64,000 nt of DNA. It comes from Janthinobacterium sp. ROICE36 (GTDB lineage Bacteria > Pseudomonadota > Gammaproteobacteria > Burkholderiales > Burkholderiaceae_D). The notes under the pieces were generated by a model, which made no database searches, was not told the origin of the DNA, and was given only the letters and a program-made list of their open reading frames with translations. The DNA lies in NCBI RefSeq assembly GCF_002869965.1, contig NZ_PEBS01000006.1:1-64000 (forward strand). The letters run 5' to 3'. The position numbers and the translations under genes are program-made. Positions 53,798 to 63,386 of this stretch are shown in pieces (positions within the stretch are counted from its first letter, which is position 1; every line of letters begins with the position of its first letter).

Positions 53798-54676
53798 TCA
53801 ATGCTGCTTGTCGTCGCCGGACTGTTGCGCCAGCGATTGCAGGGGCGCTACCGTCAGGCCGCCACGGCTCACGTGGTCGGGGATGGCCACGCGCACGGGC
53901 TTGCTGTGCATGTTGGCCGACGACAATACGTTCGTGGTGGTTTCCGGCGCCGCATTCCACACGGGATCGACGATGCCTTCGAACACATGTTTCAATTGCT
54001 CGCCCCAGGTATCGCGGATCATACGGAAATACTGGTTCTTTTCATCGATGGTGACGAAGCGCGTGACGGCCAGGCTGCCCGTCTCGTAGACGAGCAGATC
54101 GAGGGGCAAGCCGACGGAAATGTTCGAGCGCAGGGTCGAATCCATGGAAATGAGCGCGCACTTGGCCGCCTCGTCCAGGCGCGTGCCCGGGTTGATGACA
54201 CGGTCGATGATGGGCTTGCCATATTTCGCTTCGCCGATCTGGAAATACGTGTTTTCATCGTGCGATTCGATGAAATTGCCGGCCGAATACACCTGGAACA
54301 ACCGGCAGCGCTCGGCGCCTATCTGGCCGCCCAAAATGATGCTGACATTGAAATCGATGCCGCAGTCTGCCAACGCCTTCGCTACGCGCAGGTACACGGT
54401 GCGCACGGCGTCGCCCACGATGCGCGCCGCGTCGTACATGCTGGCCACGTTCCAGATGCTGCGCCCGTCCGCATCCACGTGTTCGGAGACGATCTGGCGT
54501 ATCGCTTGCGAGATCGACAAATTGCCGGCCGTCATCAGGACCAGCATGCGGTCGCCCGGGTTCTCGAACACGCTCATCTTGCGGAAGGTGCCCACCTGGT
54601 CCACGCCGGCGTTGGTGCGGGAGTCGGACAGGAAGACCAGGCCTTCGTTGAGGCGCATGCCTATGCAATAAGTCAT
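53798..54676 (-). CDS. Anbu-type proteasome-related peptidase
   Basis: A 292-residue protein of the Anbu (ancestral beta subunit) family. After Met1 the N-terminal Thr exposes a proteasome-like catalytic residue; SDSRTNAGVDQVG and RKMSVF give the active-site Asp and Lys positions. Anbu assembles into open rings and may act as a peptidase or scaffold. It is encoded with an ATP-grasp, an alpha-E and a transglutaminase-like protein, its standard partners. A long hairpin lies between it and the transglutaminase gene. Confidence 0.9.
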   Translation of the reverse strand: MTYCIGMRLNEGLVFLSDSRTNAGVDQVGTFRKMSVFENPGDRMLVLMTAGNLSISQAIRQIVSEHVDADGRSIWNVASMYDAARIVGDAVRTVYLRVAKALADCGIDFNVSIILGGQIGAERCRLFQVYSAGNFIESHDENTYFQIGEAKYGKPIIDRVINPGTRLDEAAKCALISMDSTLRSNISVGLPLDLLVYETGSLAVTRFVTIDEKNQYFRMIRDTWGEQLKHVFEGIVDPVWNAAPETTTNVLSSANMHSKPVRVAIPDHVSRGGLTVAPLQSLAQQSGDDKQH

Positions 54677-54716
54677 CGTCGTAAATCAAGTCAAAAGGGG
54701 AAGCATTCTACACCAG

Positions 54717-54747
54717 CCGGGCCCTGCCACCTGCTGGCAAGGCCCGG
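54717..54747. repeat. Hairpin between the transglutaminase and Anbu genes
   Basis: CCGGGCC-c-TGCCA-cctgc-TGGCA-a-GGCCCGG folds into a strong stem with one unpaired base pair. No T tract follows, so it may tune operon expression rather than end transcription. Confidence 0.55.
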
Positions 54748-54767
54748 CCAGCCTCATTCCTGCCCGG

Positions 54768-55577
54768 TTACACGGGCACGATCTGCACATCGACTCTCAG
54801 GGTTTCCGTGCCGCCACCCTGCCGCACGCCCCGCACGGGCGCCGCCGAATCGTAGTCGCGCCCGATGGCCAGGCGGCAATACGCATCCGTCATCAGGCGC
54901 GCATGCGTGACATCGATGCTGACCCAGCCCGCGAAATCCGTGTCTTCCGTCCAGGCGTCGACCCAGGCATGGCTGGCCGCATGGCCCGTCGTGCCCGGAT
55001 CGATATAGCCGGACACATAGCGGGCGGGGATGCCCCAGGCGTGGCAGCAAGCCAAAAACAGATGGGCGTGGTCCTGGCATACGCCGCGCCCCAGCGCCAG
55101 GGCGTCGCCGGCTGTGGTGGTGACCATGGTGGCGCCGCTTTCATACGCCACCATGCCCACGATGTGCTCGGCCAGGCGCAGCAAATGTCCCGTTCCCGCC
55201 GTCACGCGCCGGTCTGGCAGGCTGGCGGCCGCCAATTCCAGGATGGCGGGGTTGGCCTGCGTCAGGGCTGTCGGCATGGTAAACAACAGCGGCGACAAGG
55301 TATCGATCAGGTTCAGGCGTCCCTTGTGCGGGTAAATGGTTTCCACCACGCCCTGCGCCACCAGACTCAGCGACTGATGGCTGCCGCTGATGGTCAGCAT
55401 GTGCGATAGATTGCCGTAGGCATCCGTGTAGGCGTGGCACCGGCCCGGCGTGGTGATTTGCCAGGACAGGGCCCGCTGCTGCGGCTCGATACGCGGCGTC
55501 AGGTGCAACTGCTGGATGGTGTAGGCCAGCGGCGCACTGTAGGCGTAATGGGTTTCGTGGCGGATGGTAAGCTGCAT
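54768..55577 (-). CDS. Transglutaminase-like protein of the Anbu cluster
   Basis: A 269-residue protein of the transglutaminase-like cysteine protease superfamily. The N-terminal bundle begins QLTIRHETHYAYS; the catalytic triad is GRGVCQDHAHLFLAC (Cys), HAWVDAW (His) and SIDVTHA (Asp). It probably forms or breaks amide links in proteins or peptides with its neighbours. Its ATG overlaps the alpha-E stop by one base. Confidence 0.93.
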   Translation of the reverse strand: MQLTIRHETHYAYSAPLAYTIQQLHLTPRIEPQQRALSWQITTPGRCHAYTDAYGNLSHMLTISGSHQSLSLVAQGVVETIYPHKGRLNLIDTLSPLLFTMPTALTQANPAILELAAASLPDRRVTAGTGHLLRLAEHIVGMVAYESGATMVTTTAGDALALGRGVCQDHAHLFLACCHAWGIPARYVSGYIDPGTTGHAASHAWVDAWTEDTDFAGWVSIDVTHARLMTDAYCRLAIGRDYDSAAPVRGVRQGGGTETLRVDVQIVPV

Positions 55578-56521
55578 CAGGCCGCCAAGGGGACGAGGAA
55601 ATCGCGGCTGACCCGGTTGCCCAGGTCATAGATGTTTTCCAGAAACTCCGTCAGGGTCAGGTGCAAGCCCGCCTTCATGATGTCGTCGATATGGCCGAAT
55701 TTCAGCTGGGCGTGCAGCTTGCCCGCAAACCTTTCTGTATCGGCGGAAACATCGTTGCGGATATGCTTGAGGTTTTCCACCACGTCATCCATGCAGGCAA
55801 GTAATGACCTGGGCATGTCGCCGCGCAGCATCAGCAATTGCGCCACCCGCGCCGGCGTGATGACGTCGCGGTAGACCTTGCGGTAGATTTCAAAGCCGGA
55901 AACGGAGCGCAGCAGGGCCGCCCAGTAGTAAAAGTCGCGCTGTGTACTATCTTTCGAGGTGTCGCGCGCGCCGTGGAACTTCACGTCGAGGATGCGCGCC
56001 GTGTTGTCGGCCCGCTCCAAAAAGGTACCGAGGCGGATGAAATGGATGGCTTCATCCTTGAGCATGGTGCCCAAAGTGACGCCGCGCGACAGATGCGAGC
56101 GGTACTTGACCCATTCGAAGAACTGGCTGGGGTCCGTTTCCAGCAGATTGCTTTTCAAACGCTTCTGCATGTCGAGCCAGGTGGCGTTCTGGATTTCCCA
56201 CACTTCGGTCGTCAACGTCCCCCGAACGGCGCGGGCGTTTTCGCGCGCGCCCGTCAGGCAGGCGAGGATGGAAGACGGGTTGTTCGGGTCGCGCACCATG
56301 AAGTCGAGCACGTCGCGCGTGTGGAAGCGGCCATATTGTTGGTCATACGCGCTTTGCAGCTCGGAAATGCCCAGGGTGGCGCGCCAACCCTGTTCCGCAT
56401 CCTGCTCGGACTGCGGCAGCATAGCCGTTTGCATGTTGACGTCGAGCATGCGCGCCGTGTTTTCCGCCCGCTCCGTGTAGCGGGCCATCCAGAACAAATG
56501 ATCGGCAGTGCGGCTCAGCAT
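55577..56521 (-). CDS. Alpha-E domain protein
   Basis: A 314-residue all-helical protein of the alpha-E family. MLSRTADHLFWMARYTERAENTARML is its conserved start. The family always occurs with circularly permuted ATP-grasp and transglutaminase-like genes and may form a peptide-ligase complex with them. ATG 56521 overlaps the ATP-grasp stop by seven bases. Its own biochemical activity is unknown. Confidence 0.94.
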   Translation of the reverse strand: MLSRTADHLFWMARYTERAENTARMLDVNMQTAMLPQSEQDAEQGWRATLGISELQSAYDQQYGRFHTRDVLDFMVRDPNNPSSILACLTGARENARAVRGTLTTEVWEIQNATWLDMQKRLKSNLLETDPSQFFEWVKYRSHLSRGVTLGTMLKDEAIHFIRLGTFLERADNTARILDVKFHGARDTSKDSTQRDFYYWAALLRSVSGFEIYRKVYRDVITPARVAQLLMLRGDMPRSLLACMDDVVENLKHIRNDVSADTERFAGKLHAQLKFGHIDDIMKAGLHLTLTEFLENIYDLGNRVSRDFLVPLAA

Positions 56522-57969
56522 GTTTTCTCTCCCGCAAAAGCGGCTGTGGCTTCCAATACCCAGGTATCCTTGGTGCCCCCTCCTTGCGAGGAATTGACCA
56601 CCAGCGAACCTTCGCCCAGCGCCACGCGGGTCAGGCCGCCTGGCACCATGGAAATCGTCTTGCCGGACAGCACGAATGGACGCAAATCGATGTGGCGCGG
56701 CGCAATGCCGGCATCCACATAGGTGGGGCAGGCGGACAGGGCGAGTGTCGGCTGGGCAATGTAGCCGCCCGGATTGGCCAGCAGGCGCTGGCGGAAATCC
56801 TCGATCTGCGCCAGGCTGGACGCCGGCCCCACCAGCATGCCATAGCCGCCCGCGCCATGCACTTCCTTGACCACCAGCTTGGCCAAATTGGCCAGCACAT
56901 AGGACAGGTCGGCGCTCTTGCGGCACTGGTAGGTAGGTACGTTGTTGAGTATCGGTTCCTGCGACAGGTAAAACTTGATCATGTCGGGCACGAAGGGGTA
57001 GATGGACTTGTCGTCGGCCACGCCCGTGCCGATGGCGTTCGCCAAAGTCACCCGGCCCGCCCGGTACACGGACAGCAAGCCCGGCACGCCCAGCGAGGAA
57101 TCGGAACGGAAGGCCAGCGGGTCGAGGAAATCATCGTCGACCCTGCGGTAGATGACGTCCACGCGCTTGGGTCCCCGCGTGGTGCGCATGTAGACGGCAT
57201 TGTCGTTGACAAACAAATCCTTGCCTTCGACCAGTTCCACGCCCATTTGCTGGGCTAAAAAGGCGTGCTCGAAGTAGGCGGAGTTGTACATGCCCGGCGT
57301 CATGACGACGACCGTGGGGTCATCCACGCCCATGGGAGCGACGGAGCGCAGGTTGTCGAGCAGCATGTCCGGGTAATGGTCGACGGGGGCGATGCGGTTG
57401 CGGGCGAACAGTTCCGGGAACAGCCGCATCATCATCTTGCGGTCTTCCAGCATGTAGGACACGCCTGAGGGCACCCTTAAATTGTCTTCCAGCACATAGA
57501 ATTCACCCTGGCCCGCGCGCACGATATCGACGCCGGCGATGTGCGCGTAAATGTCGGAGGCGACGGCAATACCCTGCATTTCCGGGCGATATTGGGCATT
57601 CTTGTAGATTTGCTCGGCAGGAATGATGCCCGCCTTGATGATGTTTTTCCCATGATAGATGTCATGGATGAACATGTTCAAGGCTTGCACGCGCTGCACC
57701 AGGCCCGTCTGCATCTGCGCCCATTCGGCGGCGGGAATGATGCGCGGGATGGTGTCGAACGGTATCAACCGTTCCGTGCCGGCATCGTCGCCATACACGG
57801 CGAAGGTGATGCCGACGCGGCGAAACGTCAGGTCGGCTTCGGCCAGCTTGCGGGCGATGGTCTCGGGGGATTGCTGCGCCAGCCAGTTGTCAAATTCACG
57901 ATAGTGTTCACGTACCTTGCTGTCCGACCCCACGTCATCCGCAGTCATTTCATTGAAAAAATTTGCCAT
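56515..57969 (-). CDS. Circularly permuted ATP-grasp protein
   Basis: A 484-residue enzyme of the type 2 circularly permuted ATP-grasp family. RRVGITFAVYGDD near the start, DIVRAGQGEFYVLEDNLRVPSG and RRVDDDFLDPLAF are typical. It probably makes an amide bond at the cost of ATP on an unknown amino acid or peptide. It heads the Anbu cluster; the frameshifted sensor kinase gene lies 128 bases upstream. Confidence 0.94.
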   Translation of the reverse strand: MANFFNEMTADDVGSDSKVREHYREFDNWLAQQSPETIARKLAEADLTFRRVGITFAVYGDDAGTERLIPFDTIPRIIPAAEWAQMQTGLVQRVQALNMFIHDIYHGKNIIKAGIIPAEQIYKNAQYRPEMQGIAVASDIYAHIAGVDIVRAGQGEFYVLEDNLRVPSGVSYMLEDRKMMMRLFPELFARNRIAPVDHYPDMLLDNLRSVAPMGVDDPTVVVMTPGMYNSAYFEHAFLAQQMGVELVEGKDLFVNDNAVYMRTTRGPKRVDVIYRRVDDDFLDPLAFRSDSSLGVPGLLSVYRAGRVTLANAIGTGVADDKSIYPFVPDMIKFYLSQEPILNNVPTYQCRKSADLSYVLANLAKLVVKEVHGAGGYGMLVGPASSLAQIEDFRQRLLANPGGYIAQPTLALSACPTYVDAGIAPRHIDLRPFVLSGKTISMVPGGLTRVALGEGSLVVNSSQGGGTKDTWVLEATAAFAGEKTC

Positions 57970-58097
57970 GTTGTGATTTCCCTTGAGCCGTGTCTATGTA
58001 GAGCTCAGCAGGAAGCGTGCCAACAGCGGGGCCGCGAACAGGTGTAAATATGACCACTTTTGTGGCGTCGCACCGTTCTTCGCACCGATTTGGTGCG

Positions 58098-59109
58098 CTA
58101 GTTGTCACTCTTGGGGACGTCGGCGGGCTGGACGAAGGGACGGCAATCGACGGGCACGTCGAAGATGAAGCTGGTGCCCGTCTCTGGAGCGTTGTCGACG
58201 GCGATGCTGCCGCCGTGGCTTTCGGCCACGTTTTGCACGAAAGGCAGGCCGATGCCCCAACCTGGCGCGGGGTTGTCGTTCTCGCGGCGCAGGTAGTCGA
58301 AGATGCATTCGGCCTGTTCCGGCGCGATGGCGCTGCCGCCATTGTGGACGGTGACGATCAGGCGTTCAAGGACCGCTTCCACGTGCACACTGACGGGGGC
58401 GTCGTTGCCGTACTTGAGGGCATTGCTCAGCAGGTTTTCCAGCGCGCGGCGCAGCGAGTTCTCGCACCACCAACCGGTGATGGATTGCCCGCTGAGCTGG
58501 CATTTGTCGGGCCGTTGCAGGTTGACCTGGCTGGCCCCGGTGGTAGCTGAGACTATCGCGCAATTCTTCGATCATGCTGTCGAGCCGCTTGCTGTGCTCG
58601 GCAATCTTGTGCGCCAGCAATACCACCCGTTCCGGGTCCGCTGGCCTGAGCAGCAACTGTGCACTGGTGCTGATGACGGCCAGGGGATTGCGCATGTCGT
58701 GCGACAGGCCGGCCGCGATGCGGCGCCGGAAGCCTTGGTGCATGCTGGTAAATTCGCGTATCGATTCGGGGATGCCCATATCGATCGATGCGTTGAGCAC
58801 CTGCCTATCCTTGCCGCGCAGGGTGATGCCGGACTCCTGCGCGACGGCGGCAAAGCAGTCGCGCAAGATCTGGTATTCCTGGATCACCTGTTCCGGTCCG
58901 TAATTGGTCATGCGTGCCCGTTCATTGCCATGCACGGCAGGCACGTTGCTGTTGCTGGCGGCGTTTTCGCGTGGGTGGCCCGGGGTCAGGGCTTCGGCCA
59001 GGTTATCGAAAAAGGCGGGCAAGGTATTGGTGAGTATGGGCGTGAGCCACTGATCCGCGCCGCGCACGCTGCAGTGGATGGCGCGCGCCTGCCTGATCAT
59101 CCGTGGCAA
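58098..59109 (-). pseudogene. Sensor histidine kinase with a frameshift
   Basis: The N-terminal part (from 59109) has an RsbR/RsbT-like sensor region (LTNTLPAFFDNLAEAL, QVIQEYQILRD) and an H-box SHDMRNPLAV. At about 58535-58540 the frame is lost; a run of four C (plus strand), read as GGGG on the minus strand, would restore it if one base were missing. The C-terminal ATPase follows in the other frame: NLLSNALKYG, PVSVHVEAVLERL, GIGLPFVQNVAESHGGSI. A single-base error in the sequence would explain the break as well as a real mutation. Confidence 0.75.
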
Positions 59110-59180
59110 TATTCACCTGAACTCCCTGACAGGGCTATTCTCTTAATAGTATGCGCCGAATCCGCCGGCAGGGAAACGCC

Positions 59181-60056
59181 TTATTGTCGAGTATCGGCCT
59201 GCCCCAGGGCCGAATGCAGGCGGGAAAGCGAGGCTGACCACTCGGCCAGGGAAAAGTTCTGTGGATCATCATGACCGTTCGCAAAACCCGTATCGAGCAC
59301 GGCGTGGAAGGCAGGGATCAGCCACTTGCCCTTGCGCACGCTGGCGGCGATGTACAGCAGGGCCAGCCGGTCGTATTGCGCGGGCGTAAAGCCCGGATCG
59401 GGCGCCAGGCCGTCGTTGCCCTTGCCGCCGCCAGGTACGGAATTGCGCGGCTGCACCAGCTCCACGTGCAGGAACAGGCCCGTCAGTGAAGGCTTGTCCT
59501 TTTCCAGTTTGCTGGCGTAGCCGGGCCTGCCAAAGTCGCGCACCGCCAGCGAGCCCCCCAGGCGGTTCACATACACATGGCCTTTCGGACCGCCGCCCAG
59601 CGCCGGATTGCGCAAGCTGAAGTCGTTGAAGTCCCAGTCGGCATCGTTGATGTGGGCAGGAATGGATTCCGCCAGGAAATTCGGGTAACTGGTGTCGTGG
59701 ATGACAAAGTAGCGCGCCATGGGCGCCACCAGCCGGCCCACGGCGCGCGACAGCGGTGCGTCGACGGCGCCACCCACGTCCTTTTCATCGATACCGTGCG
59801 CGGCCAGGTAAGTGCGCAACCGGGCCGCTTCCAGCGTGATTTTCTTGCCGACATGGCTATCGAGAAACTCCGGCAGCGGCGCGCTGGCGCCCAGCCGCGC
59901 ATATAGCTTGACGGGGCGCAACAAACACGTGGCTTGCGCCCGCGCATCGCCCTTGAAACCGCTTTTCCAGGCGGCATATGGGCATGCAGCTTGCTTTTGG
60001 GCAGCAGCGGGCAGGGATAGGCACAGCAAGAGCAACAGGGCAGGGAGTCGTTTCAT
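59181..60056 (-). CDS. Exported amidase-like protein, function uncertain
   Basis: A 291-residue protein with a signal peptide ending AAAQ. YFVIHDTSYPN, GLFLHVELVQPR and HAVLDTGFANGHDDPQNF look like the zinc-ligand and active-site segments of an N-acetylmuramoyl-L-alanine amidase/PGRP-type fold, so peptidoglycan cleavage is possible. VYVNRLGGSLAVRDF is also conserved-looking. The family is not one I can name with certainty. It is alone, between the kinase pseudogene and a TonB receptor gene. Confidence 0.65.
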   Translation of the reverse strand: MKRLPALLLLLCLSLPAAAQKQAACPYAAWKSGFKGDARAQATCLLRPVKLYARLGASAPLPEFLDSHVGKKITLEAARLRTYLAAHGIDEKDVGGAVDAPLSRAVGRLVAPMARYFVIHDTSYPNFLAESIPAHINDADWDFNDFSLRNPALGGGPKGHVYVNRLGGSLAVRDFGRPGYASKLEKDKPSLTGLFLHVELVQPRNSVPGGGKGNDGLAPDPGFTPAQYDRLALLYIAASVRKGKWLIPAFHAVLDTGFANGHDDPQNFSLAEWSASLSRLHSALGQADTRQ

Positions 60057-60154
60057 GCGGGCATTGTCGCCGAATCGCGCGCCCAGGCACAGGCGCGCAC
60101 GCGAAGCCGCCCCGGGAAGGGCAGCTTTTCGTGGTGCGACAGGTGTTCGGCCAG

Positions 60155-62362
60155 TTAAAACGCCACGCTGGCCGAGACGACCATGGTGCGCGGCGCGGCC
60201 AGCACCAGCGAGCCGATATTGAAGGACGATACGGCCGAGGACCAGTAATTGCGGTCCGTTACGTTGTCCACGCGGGCGCGCAAGGTCACGTCATGGCCCG
60301 CCACCTGGGTCAGGTAGCGCGCGCCGATGTCGAGACGGGTCCACGATGGCAGCTGCTTGCTGTTGGCCTGGTCCGCATACTGCGCCGAGGTGTAGATGCT
60401 GCGGGCGTTCAGGGTCATGCCTGGTGCGCCGGGCAGGTCCCATGCGCCGCCCACGCTCATCTGCGTTTCCGGTGCGCCGATGGGTTTCTTGCCATTATTC
60501 GCGGCCACGTCGGTATTGCTGAGCTTTGCATCGAGCCAGGTCAAACCGCCCAGCAGGCGCACGCCCTGCATCGGCGTGCCGAAAATCGACAATTCCAGGC
60601 CACGGTTGCGCTGCTCGCCATCGAGTTCGGCCCGCTTGCCGACCACGGCCAGCAGGGGCTTGGCGGTGCTGAACAGGGCGGCGCTCATGCCCAGCTTGCC
60701 GCCGTCATACTTGACGCCGATTTCCTTTTGCTTCGATTTGTACGGCGCAAACACGTCGCCCATGTTGTCGACATTGACCTGCTGGCCGTTTTCCACGTAC
60801 GTTCCCGTGGCCGCCGGGCCCTTGACCAGCGCCTCGATGTAGTTGGCGTACAGCGACACGTTCCGGTTTGCCTTGAAGACGATGCCTGCCACGGGCGTCG
60901 TGGCGCGCTCGTCATAGGCCTTGCCTTGCGGCGCCGAGGTGTTGTAGTCGTAGCTGGCATCCTTGATCTGCTGGCGGCGCAAGCCCACGGTCAGCAGCAG
61001 CTTGTCGTCCAGGAATGCCATGGTGTCGGCCAAGGCATAGCTGCTGAGGATGGTTTTCTGGGTGATGCGCGGGTCGCTCATGATGCCGCCCGTGTACGGC
61101 GTTGGCGGCGGGGTCACGCTGACCGGCGCGTCAATGTTGGTGGCAAATTTGTCGCCGATGGCATACGCATTCTTCGCCTCATTCCAGTGCCCGGACCAGC
61201 TGGCCACCAGCGTGTGCTTGACGGCACCCGTCACGCGTTTGGCGCGAATGCCCAGTTCGCCCGTGCGGATTTCCTGCTTGCGGGCATTGTCGAAGCGCGA
61301 CACCGTGGCGTCGCCATTGATCGAGGTCAACGACGGCTCGGCCAGGCTGTTGGCTTCCTTGGTCGAACGGCTGCCAAATGCGGCCCAGGCCACGACATCC
61401 CTGGCAAGGTCCACCTCGGCGCGCGCCGTGCCGAACACATCGTGTTCCTTCGAATAGCTCCACGGCTGGGCAAAGTTCTTCGAGGCATCTGGTGCGGATG
61501 GCAGCACGGCCACGGCGCCAATGGCGACGGACGGGCGCGGCGATGTCAGGTTGAAATTCTGGTAGCCGGCATCGGCCGACAAACGATAGCTGCGGCCGCG
61601 ATAATCGAGGCCGACCGAGAACATGCCCACGTCGTGGTCTTCGCGCTTGATGCTGGTCTCGCCCTGGCGCTTGGCGGCGTTCACGCGCACGCCGAATTCC
61701 TGCTGCTCGCCAAAGCGGCGCGCCACGTCGATGGCCGCATAGGCGTGGCCGCCCGATTCCACGCCCAGCGTCAATTCCGTCAGCGGCGTGTTGCCGGCGC
61801 GCTTGGGCATCAGGTTGATGGCGCCGCCGATGCCGCTGCCGCCAGGCGCCGCGCCATTCAGGAAGGCGCTGGCGCCACGGAACACTTCCACTCTTTCCAG
61901 CAGTTCCGGCGATACATATTGACGGGGCAGCACGCCGTACAGGCCGTTGTAGGCCACATCGTCCGAATCGAGGGCGAAGCCGCGGATCACATACACTTCC
62001 TGGAAATTGCCGTAACCGCGCGACATGCGCACGGCCGGATCGCTCTGCAGCAAGTCGCCCACGCTGCGCGCTTGTTGGTCGGCAATGAATTGCTGCGTGT
62101 AACTGGTGCTGCCGAAGGGCGCATCCATCATGTCCACGGCGCCGAGAATGCCCATGCGCCCGCCGCGCGCCACCTGGCCGCCCGCATACGCCTTCGACAA
62201 ACCTTCCGCCGATGCATCAGCCGAGGCATTCACGACCACTGTCGGCATGCTTTGCGCGTCGCCGGCCGGCGTGGCGGCAGTGGTTTGGGCGTGGGCGGCG
62301 CTGCTGGCCAGCAGGAAGGCGGCCAGGGCGAACGGGGTAGGGACGAGGTGGAAGGGGCGCAT
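60155..62362 (-). CDS. TonB-dependent siderophore receptor
   Basis: A 735-residue outer-membrane receptor. The signal ends AHAQ. A TonB-box-like MPTVVVNA follows, then the plug domain (GSTSYTQQFIADQQARSVGDLL, YVIRGFALDSDDVAYNG) and the barrel with a terminal VSASVAF strand ending in Phe. It resembles FhuE/FpvA-type hydroxamate receptors; the siderophore is unknown. A near-perfect Fur box lies between the chosen ATG (62362) and the upstream region, so iron represses it. Confidence 0.93.
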   Translation of the reverse strand: MRPFHLVPTPFALAAFLLASSAAHAQTTAATPAGDAQSMPTVVVNASADASAEGLSKAYAGGQVARGGRMGILGAVDMMDAPFGSTSYTQQFIADQQARSVGDLLQSDPAVRMSRGYGNFQEVYVIRGFALDSDDVAYNGLYGVLPRQYVSPELLERVEVFRGASAFLNGAAPGGSGIGGAINLMPKRAGNTPLTELTLGVESGGHAYAAIDVARRFGEQQEFGVRVNAAKRQGETSIKREDHDVGMFSVGLDYRGRSYRLSADAGYQNFNLTSPRPSVAIGAVAVLPSAPDASKNFAQPWSYSKEHDVFGTARAEVDLARDVVAWAAFGSRSTKEANSLAEPSLTSINGDATVSRFDNARKQEIRTGELGIRAKRVTGAVKHTLVASWSGHWNEAKNAYAIGDKFATNIDAPVSVTPPPTPYTGGIMSDPRITQKTILSSYALADTMAFLDDKLLLTVGLRRQQIKDASYDYNTSAPQGKAYDERATTPVAGIVFKANRNVSLYANYIEALVKGPAATGTYVENGQQVNVDNMGDVFAPYKSKQKEIGVKYDGGKLGMSAALFSTAKPLLAVVGKRAELDGEQRNRGLELSIFGTPMQGVRLLGGLTWLDAKLSNTDVAANNGKKPIGAPETQMSVGGAWDLPGAPGMTLNARSIYTSAQYADQANSKQLPSWTRLDIGARYLTQVAGHDVTLRARVDNVTDRNYWSSAVSSFNIGSLVLAAPRTMVVSASVAF

Positions 62363-62382
62363 GGCGTTATCTGGATATCAAT

Positions 62383-62401
62383 GAGAATGATTATCATTAT
62401 A
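62383..62401 (-). promoter_or_regulatory. Fur box of the TonB receptor gene
   Basis: On the minus strand TATAATGATAATCATTCTC matches the 19-base Fur consensus at 17 positions by hand alignment. It contains a -10-like TATAAT and lies 21 bases before the start codon. Confidence 0.85.
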
Positions 62402-62595
62402 TTCCAGCGCGGCGCGGGACGTGGGAAAGTGTGAGAATGTTGAAAAAAATTCGCCATTCGTACCACACACGTCAAGCCAAGGCACTGGAATCTGGCGTCA
62501 AAAGGCGCGCCAGACGATACCTTGTGGATTTATCAATGCTTGTCGCACCATTTCGCTAGAATGGGTGATCGCGCCCGGCGCCCACAAGAAACCGC

Positions 62596-63273
62596 ATGCC
62601 ATTGCACCGCCATCTACAGTCCGCTTCCAGGCGCATGCGCAGATGGCGCGGCTTGAGCTTGAGAAGCGCGGCCGTCGCGCTGATCCTGGCCATGCACGCG
62701 CTGGGCCTGTATTTCCTGCTCTTGCCGGCGCGGCAACTCAAGCAATACACGGAAGTGGCGTTCATGACCCTGCTGCCGTCCCGTCCGATGCCGCAGACGC
62801 CGCCGATGGCCTTGCCGTTGCCCATGCCGCTTCCATTGCCGCGCGCGCGGGCCAGTGTGCCGCCTGTCATCCTTGCGCCACCGGCCGTGGCTGCCGAAGC
62901 CATCACCGCTCCCGCCGAGGATTTCCCCGCCGCGCCCGCCACGGCGCCATCCACAGCGGACCTGCGCACGCGCGCCCGGCTGGCGGCGGGGGCCGCCGAC
63001 AAGGCCCTGCGCAGCGAGCTGAAGCAAGACCAGCCGTGGCTGGCCGCCGCCGACCTGAAGAGCGAAAGCCGCTTCCAGAAGCTGGTCGCCTCCGCCTGGC
63101 GCGGCGGCCCCGTCATCCGCGTGGAGGAATACCTGACGGCCGATGGCCGGCCCGCCACGCGCGTCGTCAGCGCCGCCGGCGCCACCTGTTATGGCCTGGA
63201 TGCAAATCCGGGCGCAGGCGCCGACCCGTTCAAGACGGGCGGCAAGGTGAAACGCGTGCCTTGCCCGGGCTAA
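62596..63273 (+). CDS. Unknown membrane-anchored Pro-rich protein
   Basis: A 225-residue protein with a single hydrophobic segment near residues 25-45 and a Pro-rich stretch (MPLPLPRARASVPPVILAPP) behind it, the layout of TonB-like proteins. A C-terminal domain (GGPVIRVEEYLTADGRPATRVV) ends in a CxxxxxxxxC-like pair. I do not recognise the family. A short intergenic gap separates it from the receptor and the next gene. It could energise or brace an outer-membrane system, but this is inference. Confidence 0.6.
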   Translation: MPLHRHLQSASRRMRRWRGLSLRSAAVALILAMHALGLYFLLLPARQLKQYTEVAFMTLLPSRPMPQTPPMALPLPMPLPLPRARASVPPVILAPPAVAAEAITAPAEDFPAAPATAPSTADLRTRARLAAGAADKALRSELKQDQPWLAAADLKSESRFQKLVASAWRGGPVIRVEEYLTADGRPATRVVSAAGATCYGLDANPGAGADPFKTGGKVKRVPCPG

Positions 63274-63386
63274 AGACTGCGCAAGGCACAGGGTTATCAC
63301 GGCGCTTGCGGGGCAGTCGCCCCCCGGCTGGGCGTCAACTATGCTAAGTTGCGTCTGCAATTCATGTGACACGACCCAGGACGCCC

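Noticed and set aside
59978..62434. A very long open frame on the plus strand opposite the TonB receptor gene
   Set aside because: It mirrors the codon structure of the receptor on the other strand and reads as Arg/Ala/Gly/His-rich sequence without any domain. It is a typical shadow in GC-rich DNA.
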